Shown here: in pieces, positions 31,195 through 40,858 of the stretch
Numbering within the stretch: the stretch's first letter is position 1
Layout of the letters: every line of letters begins with the position of its first letter
DNA from: Burkholderiales bacterium
GTDB lineage: Bacteria > Pseudomonadota > Gammaproteobacteria > Burkholderiales > Nitrosomonadaceae
Assembly (NCBI GenBank): GCA_015075225.1
Contig: JABTUQ010000002.1
Coordinates: 1 to 64,000 of the forward strand
Length of the DNA: 64,000 nt
Reading direction: 5' to 3'
Made by a program: the position numbers and the translations under genes
The notes under the pieces: generated by a model
Told to the model about the DNA's origin: nothing
Database searches by the model: none
Seen by the model: the letters and a program-made list of their open reading frames with translations, nothing else

Positions 31195-33941
31195 ATGGAA
31201 CTTGCAAAAAGCTTCGATCCAAAGGACATAGAAACCCGCTGGTATTCAGCCTGGGAAGCCGCCGGCCATTTCAGCCCATCCCGGCATGAGAGCGCGGATG
31301 CCTACTGCATCATGCTGCCCCCCCCCAATGTGACTGGCACGCTGCACATGGGGCATGCCTTCCAACATACCCTGATGGACGCACTGATCCGTTATCACCG
31401 CATGCTGGGTGACAACACCTTGTGGCAACCGGGTACGGATCACGCCGGGATCGCCACGCAAATCGTGGTTGAACGGCAGCTGGACCAGGAAGGCAAGGAT
31501 CGCCGCCAGATGGGACGCGAGCCTTTTCTCGAACGGGTCTGGCAGTGGAAGGAAGAATCCGGCTCCACCATTACCCGACAGATGCGGCGGATGGGCACAT
31601 CGTGTGACTGGTCGCGCGAGCACTTCACTATGGATGAAACGCTATCCCGTGCGGTGACTGAGGTATTCGTGCGCCTTTACCGGGAGGGATTGATTTATCG
31701 TGGCAAACGGCTGGTGAACTGGGATCCGGTATTGCAAACAGCGGTGTCCGATCTGGAAGTGGTCTCGACCGAAGAACAGGGGGCACTCTGGCATATTCTT
31801 TATCCGTTTGAACAATCGGAAGGAAATGGCGAGGGCAAGGGGTTGGTGGTTGCTACCACCCGTCCGGAAACCATGTTGGGAGACATGGCCGTGGCAGTTC
31901 ATCCGGAAGATGAGCGCTATCGTCATCTGATCGGCCGGCATGTGCGCCTGCCGCTATCCGAGCGCACGATCCCGATTATTGCCGATAACTATGTCGATCC
32001 TGCTTTTGGTACCGGTTGCGTAAAAATCACCCCGGCGCATGATTTCAATGATTATCAGGTGGGGCAACGACATAAGCTGATCCCGCTCAATGTTTTCACG
32101 CTGGACGGCAAAATCAATGACAGTGCCCCGGCTGAATTTCAGGGGTTGGATCGTTTTGCAGCCAGAAAGAAAGTGATTGCTGATCTGCAGGCGCAGGGAT
32201 TACTGGTTGAAACCCGCCCGCACAAGCTGATGGTGCCGCGTGGAGATCGCACCAATACTGTTATCGAACCAATGTTGACCGACCAATGGTATCTGGCGAT
32301 GGAAGGGCTGGCCAAACAGGGTCTGGCGGCAGTTGAAAGTGGCAAGGTCAGGTTCGTACCGGAAAACTGGACGCATGTATACAACCAGTGGCTGGAAAAT
32401 ATCCAGGATTGGTGTATTTCCCGGCAACTGTGGTGGGGGCACCGGATCCCGGCATGGTATGACGAGGACGGCAACGTGACTGTTGCCTATGATCTGGAAG
32501 AAGCCAGAAAACTGTCCGGTAAGGAAAACCTTCGTCAGGACGAGGATGTACTCGACACCTGGTTTTCATCGGCATTATGGCCTTTTTCGACACTGGGCTG
32601 GCCGGAGCAAACATCTGAGCTCAAGACTTTTCTGCCAGGATCCGTGCTGGTCACCGGGTTTGACATCATCTTCTTCTGGGTGGCGCGCATGGTGATGATG
32701 TCCCTGCATTTCACCGGAGAAGCACCTTCCGGGAGGTGTATATCACTGGCCTCATCCGTGATGCGGAAGGCCAGAAAATGAGTAAATCCAAGGGAAATGT
32801 GCTTGATCCGCTCGATTTGATCGACGGTGTTTCGCTGGCTGAACTGATCAGAAAACGCACTACCGGCCTGATGAATCCCAAACAGGCGGAATCCATCGAA
32901 AAAACTACCCGCAAGCAGTTCCCGCAGGGCATTCCTGCCTTTGGTACCGACGCACTGCGTTTTACCTTTGCTAGCCTGGCATCACATGGGCGTGACATCA
33001 AATTTGATCTGCAGCGTTGCGAGGGCTATCGCAATTTCTGCAACAAGCTGTGGAATGCTACCCGTTTTGTACTAATGAATTGTGATGGCAAGGACACTGG
33101 CCTGGATGAAACCTTGCCACTGGATTTTCAACGGCAGACCAATGGATTGTTAGTCGTTTGCGCAAGCTGAACAGGGCGTGGTACGGGCTTTCGATGAATA
33201 CCGTTTGATCTGGCTGCGCGCGAGATGTACGAATTGTCTGGGATGAATACTGCGATTGGTATGGAGCCTGCCAAAGTACAGTTGAACGGCGGCAATGAAG
33301 CGCGTCAGCGTGCCACGCCGGACGCTGGTGCGCGTTCTGGAAGCAGCATTGCGGCTGGCTCATCCGGTTATTCCGTTCATCACCGAAGAACTTTGGCAGG
33401 CCGTTGCCCGCTTGCAGGCAGAGCCGGCGGCAGCATCATGTGCCAGCGCTATCCGCAGGCCGATCCTGCACGTATGGATGAGCATGCTGTTGCGGACATC
33501 CATTTGCTCAAGGAAATCGTGAACGCCTGCCGCACACTGCGCGGAGAAATGAAATTATCACCAGCGGAACGGGTGCCACTGCTGATGGCAGGAGATCGCA
33601 CCCGGCTGGATGTTTTTTCACCTTATCTGCTGGCATTGGCCAAGCTGTCTGAAGTGACCATTCTGCCAGATGGATTGCCTGATACCGATGCGCCGGTTGC
33701 CATTGTGGGCGAGTTCAGACTGATGCTGAAAATCGAAGTGGATGCTGCTGCCGAGCGCGAGCGTCTTGACAAGGAAAAACAGCGCTTGATAGCCGAAATC
33801 GGAAAAGCCGGAGCAAAACTGGATAATCCCGATTTCATTCAGCGCGCACCGGAAAAAGTTGTATTGCAGGAAAAAGAGCGGCTGGCTGCTTTCAGCGCGA
33901 CTCTGGAAAAACTGGAAGAGCAATTGCGTAAACTGGGCTGA
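31195..33941 (+). CDS. valS: Valyl-tRNA synthetase (many frameshifts as read)
   Basis: Class I synthetase charging tRNA-Val. The ATG at 31195 gives [20 protein letters not shown]. The HIGH-type motif is in [16 protein letters not shown], the editing domain follows, and KMSKS is near 32778. The frame breaks first at about 32729 (CACCTTCC, one T short). It breaks again near 33126, 33168, 33206, 33235, 33255, 33318 and 33400, almost always one base lost in a homopolymer. From about 33410 the anticodon-binding and coiled-coil tail ([20 protein letters not shown]) is clean. ValRS is essential, so these are most likely sequence errors. Confidence 0.92.
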
Positions 33942-34016
33942 CGGTATTCACTGCAATAAAATTGCTGTGAATCCGGCTTTAACTGCTTAATTATTTTCGG
34001 GAATTTAAGGGTATTT

Positions 34017-35084
34017 ATGATGACCAAACTGGAAAACGACACTTTCATCCGCGCGCTGCTGCGCCAGCCTGTGGACTATACCCCCGTCTGGATGATGCGC
34101 CAGGCAGGCCGTTATCTGCCGGAATATAACCAGACCCGGGCCCGGGCGGGCAGCTTTCTATCGCTTTGCAAAAGCCCTGATTTTGCCACGGAAGTGACAT
34201 TGCAGCCTTTGGCCAGATTTCCGCTCGATGCAGCAATTCTGTTCTCCGATATTCTGACAATTCCGGATGCAATGGGGCTGGGGCTGTATTTTGCAGAAGG
34301 CGAAGGGCCGCGTTTCGAACGTCCGTTGCGCGAGGAATGGGAAATCCGCTCGTTGACTGCGCCTGATCCCGATACCCATTTGCGCTATGTCATTGATGCT
34401 GTCAGCCAGATCCGCAAGGCACTGAATAATCAGGTGCCGCTGATCGGATTTTCAGGCAGCCCGTTCACACTGGCCTGTTACATGATAGAAGGAGCAGGCA
34501 GCAGCGAGTTCAGGCAAATCAAGACCATGCTGTATGCCCGCCCTGATCTCTTGCACCATATTCTGGATGTGACAGCACAAGCGGTAGTGGCTTATCTAAA
34601 TGCCCAGATCGAAGCTGGTGCACAGGCTGTAATGATTTTCGACAGCTGGGGCGGTGCGCTTTCCCATGCCGCTTATCAGGAATTTTCACTGCACTATATG
34701 AATCAGATTCTGGCCGGCCTGAAACGCGAGCATGAGGGTGTGCGCATTCCCAATATCGTGTTTACCAAGGGCGGCGGGCTGTGGCTGGAATCTATTATGG
34801 CCAGTGGTTGTGATGCCATCGGCCTTGACTGGACAATTGATATTGGCGAAGCACGTCGGCGTACCCAGGACAAAGTGGCACTGCAGGGGAATCTGGATCC
34901 GGCCGTACTATTTTCTTCTCCGGAGGTGATTGCTGCGGAAGCCGAAAAAATACTGGCAAGTTATGGCCATGGCCATGGCCATGTATTCAACCTCGGACAC
35001 GGTATTTCGCAATTCACCCCACCCGAGAATGCACGTGCACTGATTGAATCAGTCCATGCACAAAGCGTGCGCTACCATAAATAA
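34017..35084 (+). CDS. hemE: Uroporphyrinogen decarboxylase
   Basis: Haem pathway enzyme converting uroporphyrinogen III to coproporphyrinogen III. It has 355 residues. [15 protein letters not shown] is the N-terminal signature, [16 protein letters not shown] the second, and HVFNLGHGI the third. A GHGHGH stretch (an ATGGCC triplicate at 34963-34980) precedes HVFNLGHG. Two ATGs at the start (34017, 34020). Confidence 0.96.
   Translation: MMTKLENDTFIRALLRQPVDYTPVWMMRQAGRYLPEYNQTRARAGSFLSLCKSPDFATEVTLQPLARFPLDAAILFSDILTIPDAMGLGLYFAEGEGPRFERPLREEWEIRSLTAPDPDTHLRYVIDAVSQIRKALNNQVPLIGFSGSPFTLACYMIEGAGSSEFRQIKTMLYARPDLLHHILDVTAQAVVAYLNAQIEAGAQAVMIFDSWGGALSHAAYQEFSLHYMNQILAGLKREHEGVRIPNIVFTKGGGLWLESIMASGCDAIGLDWTIDIGEARRRTQDKVALQGNLDPAVLFSSPEVIAAEAEKILASYGHGHGHVFNLGHGISQFTPPENARALIESVHAQSVRYHK
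34963..34980 (+). repeat. ATGGCC hexanucleotide x3 inside hemE
   Basis: Three perfect tandem ATGGCC units followed by a partial fourth (ATG). They encode alternating Gly-His next to the conserved HVFNLGHG motif. The repeat is in frame, so unit gain or loss would keep the frame. Confidence 0.8.
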
Positions 35085-35160
35085 AATTGCCGAGTGGGTT
35101 ATCAGATGCTGATGGCCCGCTTCTCCCATTCTTCATCCCCGGGGAAACAGCACCAAATCT

Positions 35161-35844
35161 TCAAAACCTTGGATGAATGCTCAGTGACAGCATGGCTGAT
35201 AGCTGGCACAGCGGCCTTCCCGAATTTTGCTGTAACTGATTGAAAATATCCTGTACTGCTTGCAAATCGCGCTGACTGGCCGGTGCATGATCAATAACAC
35301 CTTCAACTTTCAGCCGTGCTACAACATCACTGGTCAGCAGAAAAGTATCTTTCCCGGCCAGCCGTAAAAAACCGGCAGCCGAGCGCCCGCCCAAACGAGC
35401 ACCACGTTTCGCCAGTAAGCACCATAAGCCAATGATATTGGAACCCGGCCAGTCAGCAATAAATTCACCAAAACTGCAACCCCGCTCCTCGCAAATTTCC
35501 AGAATAAACCGGGCATTCAGGGGGATGGTCTGCAACTTGGTGTAATGGCGAATGATATTGCTATTTTTCATATAGCCTTCGATCTGCTCCGGACCGAGCA
35601 GCACCATTTTTCCGGGCGCGAAACCCCAGAAGGCTTCTTCAAAGGCAGGCCACCTGGCATCGACCACCGAGTGTTGCATCCCGGCCTGAAACACCCGCTG
35701 GCTCATGACGGAAAGATAACGATCATCCCCTTTTTGTTTTAACTCTCCGGAAGTAAGTGCCTTGGGCAGGAAAATCTCCATCGCCTCGTCAGATTCAAAA
35801 CGGCTGCGTACCGTTTCATAAAGCCAGCGATAGTTAATAGCCAT
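35161..35844 (-). CDS. DNA-3-methyladenine glycosylase I (Tag-like)
   Basis: Base-excision repair enzyme of the helix-hairpin-helix glycosylase superfamily. About 227 residues from the ATG at 35844 (MAINYRWLYETVRSRFES); an in-frame start at 35898 is possible. The Tag-type core reads VMSQRVFQAGMQHSVVDARW, PAFEEAFWGF, then IIRHYTKLQTIPLNARFILE and GARLGGRSAAGFLRL. It is related to, but not identical with, classical Tag, so substrate range is inferred. Stands alone. Confidence 0.78.
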   Translation of the reverse strand: MAINYRWLYETVRSRFESDEAMEIFLPKALTSGELKQKGDDRYLSVMSQRVFQAGMQHSVVDARWPAFEEAFWGFAPGKMVLLGPEQIEGYMKNSNIIRHYTKLQTIPLNARFILEICEERGCSFGEFIADWPGSNIIGLWCLLAKRGARLGGRSAAGFLRLAGKDTFLLTSDVVARLKVEGVIDHAPASQRDLQAVQDIFNQLQQNSGRPLCQLSAMLSLSIHPRF

Positions 35845-35980
35845 ACTTGTGTACATTAAAACCAATCGGTTGTTACGTTTCTCAGGGATGACTAACATCT
35901 CTATAGCGGAAGAGTTTTATCGAGAAATCAGTTGGGCTGGCTTAACTTAAAAGCCAATGTCCGCCTAAATTCTCAATTTG

Positions 35981-36016
35981 CTTTTAATGACAGTGCGGGT
36001 GCACTGCCATTAAAAG
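35981..36016. terminator. Long palindrome downstream of mtkB, possible terminator
   Basis: A near-perfect inverted repeat: CTTTTAATGACAGTGC, loop GGGT, GCACTGCCATTAAAAG. It has 15 pairs with one A-C mismatch. It lies 50 bp beyond the mtkB stop on the minus strand. The A/T-rich base of the stem could provide a U-run. A second, weaker stem (TCTGGCA 36026-36032 with TGCCAGA 36061-36067) abuts the stop codon. Confidence 0.55.
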
Positions 36017-36067
36017 CGGGGTAATTCTGGCAGGATGCCGGCAGGGTTTGCGAAGTCCCTTGCCAGA

Positions 36068-36955
36068 TCAGAGTCTGGCCAGAACCTTGGCGACGGTTTC
36101 GCCCATGAGTGATGGGGTTGGGCAGATGGTCACGCCGAGTTCCTTCAGGCGTTCCACTTTTTCTGCTGCGCTTTCTCCGGCAGAGGAGATGATTGCTCCG
36201 GCATGTCCCATCCGTCTTCCTGGGGGGGCGGTCAGGCCGGCAATATAGGCGACCAGTGGTTTGCTCATGTTTTCCTTGGCGAATATCCCGGCTTCCACTT
36301 CCATGGGGCCGCCGATTTCACCAATCATCAATGCAACTTTGGTTTCCGGATCTTCTTCCAGCTTCTCCAGCACATCCCGGTGTGAGCTGCCAATGATCGG
36401 GTCTCCGCCTATACCGACCGAGGTCGAGATTCCAATATTCAGCCGCCGCATCTGATCAGCTGCTTCATAGCCGAGCGTACCCGAACGGCCTACTACACCC
36501 ACGACACCACGGCTGTAAATATGCCCAGGCATGATACCGAGCATTGCGCGTTCCGGGCTGATGGTGCCAGAACAGTTCGGTCCGGTCAGCATCATCCTGC
36601 TCTGTTTGGGAAACAGGCGCAGGAAGTTCTTGACTGTCATCATGTCCTGAGTCGGGATGCCGTCAGTGATGGATACGCAGTACTTGATTCCGGTATCGGC
36701 TGCTTCCATGATGGAATCAGCTGCAAATGCCGGTGGGACGAATACAATGCTGGCTTCCGCGCCTGCTTGTTCAACCGCTTCCCTGACGGTATTGAATACC
36801 GGTAGCCCCAGGTGTTTTTGTCCGCCTTTCCCGGGGGTAACGCCCCCGACAACATTGGATCCATAGTCGATCATTTCCTGAGCGTGGAAGGTGCCGATCC
36901 GGCCGGTAAAACCTTGTACGATGATCCGCGTCCGCTCATTGATGAGAATTGCCAC
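36068..36955 (-). CDS. mtkB: Malate-CoA ligase (malate thiokinase) alpha subunit
   Basis: ATP-dependent acid-CoA ligase of the succinyl-CoA synthetase superfamily. It has 295 residues: GFTGRIGTFHAQEMIDYG, GGVTPGKGGQKHLGLPVF, and GLTAPPGRRMGHAGAIIS, the phosphohistidine loop. It is last in a minus-strand operon behind mtkA and a malyl-CoA lyase gene, the arrangement of the serine-cycle malate thiokinase. VSITDGIPTQDMMTVKNFL and GPNCSGTISPERAMLGIMPG resemble MtkB as I recall it. Plain SucD is the alternative. Confidence 0.72.
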   Translation of the reverse strand: MAILINERTRIIVQGFTGRIGTFHAQEMIDYGSNVVGGVTPGKGGQKHLGLPVFNTVREAVEQAGAEASIVFVPPAFAADSIMEAADTGIKYCVSITDGIPTQDMMTVKNFLRLFPKQSRMMLTGPNCSGTISPERAMLGIMPGHIYSRGVVGVVGRSGTLGYEAADQMRRLNIGISTSVGIGGDPIIGSSHRDVLEKLEEDPETKVALMIGEIGGPMEVEAGIFAKENMSKPLVAYIAGLTAPPGRRMGHAGAIISSAGESAAEKVERLKELGVTICPTPSLMGETVAKVLARL

Positions 36956-36983
36956 TTTTTATTCCCCTTTTCTATATCGTTAT

Positions 36984-38156
36984 TCAGGCTGCGGTCTGGT
37001 TGCGCGCCTGTACTACTTTTTCGGCGGCATCGGCCAGGGTTTCTGCAGTGATGATCGGTAATCCGCTGTCAGCGATGATGCGGCGGCCTTCTTCCACATT
37101 GGTGCCGGACAGGCGTACTACCAGCGGAACAGTCATGCCGATATTGCGCACAGCCTGGACCACGCCTTCGGCAATCCAGTCGCAGCGGTTGATACCGGCG
37201 AAGATGTTGACCAGCATGGCTTTCACGTTTTTGTCGGCCAGCACTAACCGGAATGCTTTTTCGGTCCGCTCGGCCGAGGCGCCACCGCCTACATCAAGAA
37301 AGTTGGCTGGTTCGCCGCCTGCCAGTTTGATCATGTCCATCGTGGCCATGGCCAGCCCGGCGCCATTGATCATGCAGCCGATGTCGCCATCCAGCCCGAC
37401 ATAGCTGAGTCCGGCATCTGCTGCCGCGACTTCGCGCGGATCGATTTGCGAATTGTCGCGCAGTTCGGAAATCCGGTGGCGGCGGAACAGCGCATTTTCA
37501 TCAAAGCTCATCTTTGCATCCAGTGCGATCAGCTCATTGTTGCGAGTGACCACCAATGGATTGATTTCAAGGATATTGGCATCCTGATCACGCAGCGCGC
37601 GATAGCAACCTCGGATGGTTTTGACGGCGTGATTGAGCAGATCGCCATCCAACCCCAAAGCAAAGGCCATGGTTCTTGCCTGAAAATCCTGCAGGCCGAC
37701 TGCCGGCTCAATATGAACTTTCTTGATAGCATCCGGATTGGTAGCAGCCAGGGCTTCGATATCCATGCCACCTTGAGCGGAGCCCACCATGACGATACGT
37801 TCATGGCTGCGATCTATCATGAAGGCAAGGTACACTTCTCTGGCAATATCAGTACCAGCCTCGATATACAGTTTTGAGCACAGCTTGCCTGCCGGGCCGG
37901 TCTGGTGTGTCACCAGTTTTTTTCCCAGTAATGATTCTGCTGCCGCTTCGATTTCTTCGTGTGTCCGGCATAGCTTGATACCGCCTGCCTTGCCACGTGC
38001 GCCGGAATGAATCTGCGATTTTACGACCCAGACGTTGCCGCCAATTTCCCGGCTGCGTTGCACCGCTTCTTCCACAGTGTGTGCCAATCCGCCTTCAGCC
38101 AGTTTGATACCGTATTCAGCCAGGATTTCCTTGGCTTGATATTCATGGATATCCAA
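36984..38156 (-). CDS. mtkA: Malate-CoA ligase (malate thiokinase) beta subunit
   Basis: ATP-grasp subunit, 390 residues. [17 protein letters not shown] is common to SucC and Mtk[20 protein letters not shown] and [20 protein letters not shown] follow. The double-R FRRHRI segment and the overall match to MtkA from methylotrophs (from memory), plus the neighbouring malyl-CoA lyase, favour malate over succinate as substrate. It lies 28 bp upstream of mtkB. The enzyme would form malyl-CoA from malate, CoA and ATP. Confidence 0.72.
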   Translation of the reverse strand: MDIHEYQAKEILAEYGIKLAEGGLAHTVEEAVQRSREIGGNVWVVKSQIHSGARGKAGGIKLCRTHEEIEAAAESLLGKKLVTHQTGPAGKLCSKLYIEAGTDIAREVYLAFMIDRSHERIVMVGSAQGGMDIEALAATNPDAIKKVHIEPAVGLQDFQARTMAFALGLDGDLLNHAVKTIRGCYRALRDQDANILEINPLVVTRNNELIALDAKMSFDENALFRRHRISELRDNSQIDPREVAAADAGLSYVGLDGDIGCMINGAGLAMATMDMIKLAGGEPANFLDVGGGASAERTEKAFRLVLADKNVKAMLVNIFAGINRCDWIAEGVVQAVRNIGMTVPLVVRLSGTNVEEGRRIIADSGLPIITAETLADAAEKVVQARNQTAA

Positions 38157-38205
38157 TATGTTCTCCCTTGAGTTTTATTGAATTGTGCAGGATGTGTTTG
38201 TATGG

Positions 38206-39156
38206 TTATTTGCTCTTGGCAGCAATGGCTTCAGCCATTCTGACGATGTTGTTTGCCATTCTTTCCGAAGCGGCATCAATCAGCCGTCCGTCAAGTGAGG
38301 CGGCACCTCTTCCCTGGGCAGCGGCTTCTTTCAGTGCGACCAGAATGCGTTTGGCTTTGTCAACCTCGGTTGCCGGAGGGGTGAAGACTTCGTTGGCCAG
38401 TGCAATCTGTGATGGATGAATGGCCCATTTGCCTTCGCAACCCAGCGCAGCAGCGCGTCTGGCGGCGAGTTTGAAACCTTCGGGATCCTGAATGTCACCA
38501 AACGGGCCATCAATCGGCCGCAAGCCAAATGCACGGCAGGCGACGGTCATTCTGCTGATGGCTGCGTGCCATTGATCACCAGGGTAATCCGGATTGAGAC
38601 CGCCGATGTTGGTGGTGCGGGCGCGGTTGCTGGCAGCGTAATCAGCAACGCCGAAATGTAGCGCTTCCAGACGCCCGGCGGTTCCCTTACGGGCGATATC
38701 TTCAACATTGGCCATTCCCAGCGCGGTTTCGATCAGCGCTTCGATACCGATGCGGTTTTTCAGCCCCTGCTGCATTTCAAGCTGATTGAGCATGGCCTCT
38801 ACCATGTAGACATCCGAATACACGCCGACTTTGGGGATCAGCAATGTATCGATCTTGTGCCCTGCCTGCTCAACCAGATCGACCACATCGCGCACCATGT
38901 ATTGAGTATCCAGCCCGTTGATGCGCACGGAAAGGGTGATGCCATGGCCTTTCCAGTCCAGATCATTGATTGCCTGGATAATGTTCTTCCTTGCCTGGAT
39001 TTTGTCATCCGGTGCGACGGCATCTTCCAGATCCAGAAAAATGAAATCCACTCCGCTTTTCAGCGCTTTTTCGAACATTTCCGGGCGGGAACCCGGCACA
39101 GCCAGCTCGCAGCGATGTACACGCGGGGTTTTTGTTTCGTATAGTGTATGACTCAT
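38206..39156 (-). CDS. mcl: Malyl-CoA lyase (CitE superfamily)
   Basis: Cleaves malyl-CoA to acetyl-CoA and glyoxylate, or the reverse. It has 316 residues: RCELAVPGSRPEMFEKALKS, the CitE-type FLDLEDAVAPDDKIQARKN, GFGV-like EALHFGVADYAASNRART, and DGPFGDIQDPEGF followed by GKWAIHPSQIALANEVFTP. The last blocks are typical of Mcl rather than citrate lyase beta. First gene of the mcl-mtkA-mtkB operon, with 49 bp before mtkA. A GGAG-type ribosome-binding site precedes the ATG. Confidence 0.85.
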   Translation of the reverse strand: MSHTLYETKTPRVHRCELAVPGSRPEMFEKALKSGVDFIFLDLEDAVAPDDKIQARKNIIQAINDLDWKGHGITLSVRINGLDTQYMVRDVVDLVEQAGHKIDTLLIPKVGVYSDVYMVEAMLNQLEMQQGLKNRIGIEALIETALGMANVEDIARKGTAGRLEALHFGVADYAASNRARTTNIGGLNPDYPGDQWHAAISRMTVACRAFGLRPIDGPFGDIQDPEGFKLAARRAAALGCEGKWAIHPSQIALANEVFTPPATEVDKAKRILVALKEAAAQGRGAASLDGRLIDAASERMANNIVRMAEAIAAKSK

Positions 39157-39445
39157 TATTCCTCCAGCTGATTAAATAGGATGTGATGCGTGAATACCGG
39201 GATGCAGGGGTAACAGTATGTGAACGTTACGGCTGCTTGTGACAAAGCCAGCTTTTTGAAATGCAAACCGGGGGTAAATTTTTCCCTTGAAGGGCAGAAT
39301 TGGGTACACGTAAGTGGTGTTTTTGGACAATTTGGCAGCATTACCAGTCGGATTTGCGAAATTATAGCACTGGCAGCAGCCTGTTTTCAGCCATTCCTGA
39401 TGTTCTCAGCCGATCTATCTCCGGATGGAGCGGGTGCCGTCGCGG

Positions 39446-40822
39446 TTATTTTCCGATACAAAAATTGGAGAAAATTTCGCCTAACAGATCATCACTTGTG
39501 AATTCACCAGTGATGGAAGATAGCGCCTGTTGTGCGAGACGCAGCTCTTCGGCGAGCAGTTCCAGTTGATCAGCGCTTTGCAGCCAGCTTGCTGCCTTGT
39601 CCAGTAATTCCCGGGTGTGCGTTAGCGCTTGCAGGTGACGTTGGCGGGCCATATAAATGCCTTCCCCGGCAATGTTGGCCTGCCACCCGGCGGTTTTAAG
39701 TAATGCCATTCGTAGCAATTCCAGGCCTTCGCCACTTTTGGCTGAAAGGTAAATGGCGGTTTCGGTGGCGCAGTCTTCCATACGGGAAATCTGGCCAGAT
39801 AGATCGATTTTGTTATAAACCGTGAGCACGGGTAGTTGTTTTGGCAGGCGCTCCATCACTGCACGATCTTCTTCCGTTATGCCGTGGCGACTATCCACCA
39901 GTAACAATATTAGATCGGCCTGCTCGATAGCTGTATAGGTGCGGGCAATCCCATGTTGTTCAACGATATCGCTGGTTTCTCTCAGTCCTGCTGTGTCAAT
40001 CAGATGCAGTGGAATGCCTTCGATTTCGATGGATTGGCGGACAGTATCTCTTGTGGTGCCAGGGATATCGGTGACAATGGCAATTTCGTCTCCAGCAAGC
40101 CGATTGAGCAGACTGGATTTGCCGACATTGGGCTGGCCTACCAATACGACTTTGATGCCTTCCTGTAGTAAATTTCCCTGCCGGGATGCAATCAACACCT
40201 GTTCCAGCTTTGCCTGAATGGTGATTAGTTGTTCTGCAGCTTGGGCGGATTGAAGGAAATCAATTTCTTCTTCAGGAAAATCGAGTGTTGCCTCGACCAG
40301 CACACGCAGATCAATCAGTGCACTGACCAGCTGCTGGATGGTTGCCGAGAATTCGCCGTGTAGCGAGCGGATAGCACAGCGTGCGGCATTAGCTGTGCTG
40401 GCGTCTATCAAGTCGGCGATGCCTTCGGCCTGTGCGAGATCCAGCTTGTCGTTGAGGAAGGCGCGTAGAGTAAATTCTCCCGGCTCTGCCAGACGGGCAC
40501 CCAGTTGAAGGCAGCGATCCAGTAACAGATTCATCACGGCGGGGCCGCCATGTCCCTGCAGTTCCAGTACATCTTCGCCTGTATAGGAATGAGGGGAGGG
40601 GAAGTACAACACTATTCCCTGATCAATGATTTGTCCGTTCTGATCAAGGAAATCAAACAATCCGGCATGGCGCGGATCGGGATGCTTGCCAAGAATTTCC
40701 CGGGCAAGCTGTGCTAGATTGGTTCCGGAGATCCGGACGATACCAATGCCACCCCGGCCAGGTGGGGTGGCAATAGCTGCGATGGTGTCATTGTTCTGCA
40801 CAGAAGCGATGAGCTGTTGCAT
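39446..40822 (-). CDS. mnmE: tRNA modification GTPase MnmE
   Basis: Potassium-dependent GTPase acting with MnmG to modify wobble U34 of certain tRNAs. It has 458 residues. The formyl-THF-binding N-domain ([20 protein letters not shown]) is followed by the G domain ([26 protein letters not shown]) and the C-terminal FCIGK with the catalytic Cys. It sits after yidC on the same strand, the classical order rpmH-rnpA-yidD-yidC-mnmE. Confidence 0.97.
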   Translation of the reverse strand: MQQLIASVQNNDTIAAIATPPGRGGIGIVRISGTNLAQLAREILGKHPDPRHAGLFDFLDQNGQIIDQGIVLYFPSPHSYTGEDVLELQGHGGPAVMNLLLDRCLQLGARLAEPGEFTLRAFLNDKLDLAQAEGIADLIDASTANAARCAIRSLHGEFSATIQQLVSALIDLRVLVEATLDFPEEEIDFLQSAQAAEQLITIQAKLEQVLIASRQGNLLQEGIKVVLVGQPNVGKSSLLNRLAGDEIAIVTDIPGTTRDTVRQSIEIEGIPLHLIDTAGLRETSDIVEQHGIARTYTAIEQADLILLLVDSRHGITEEDRAVMERLPKQLPVLTVYNKIDLSGQISRMEDCATETAIYLSAKSGEGLELLRMALLKTAGWQANIAGEGIYMARQRHLQALTHTRELLDKAASWLQSADQLELLAEELRLAQQALSSITGEFTSDDLLGEIFSNFCIGK

Positions 40823-40858
40823 CTCTTTTTCATTTCAAGAAATGCAGAACAAGCAGAG

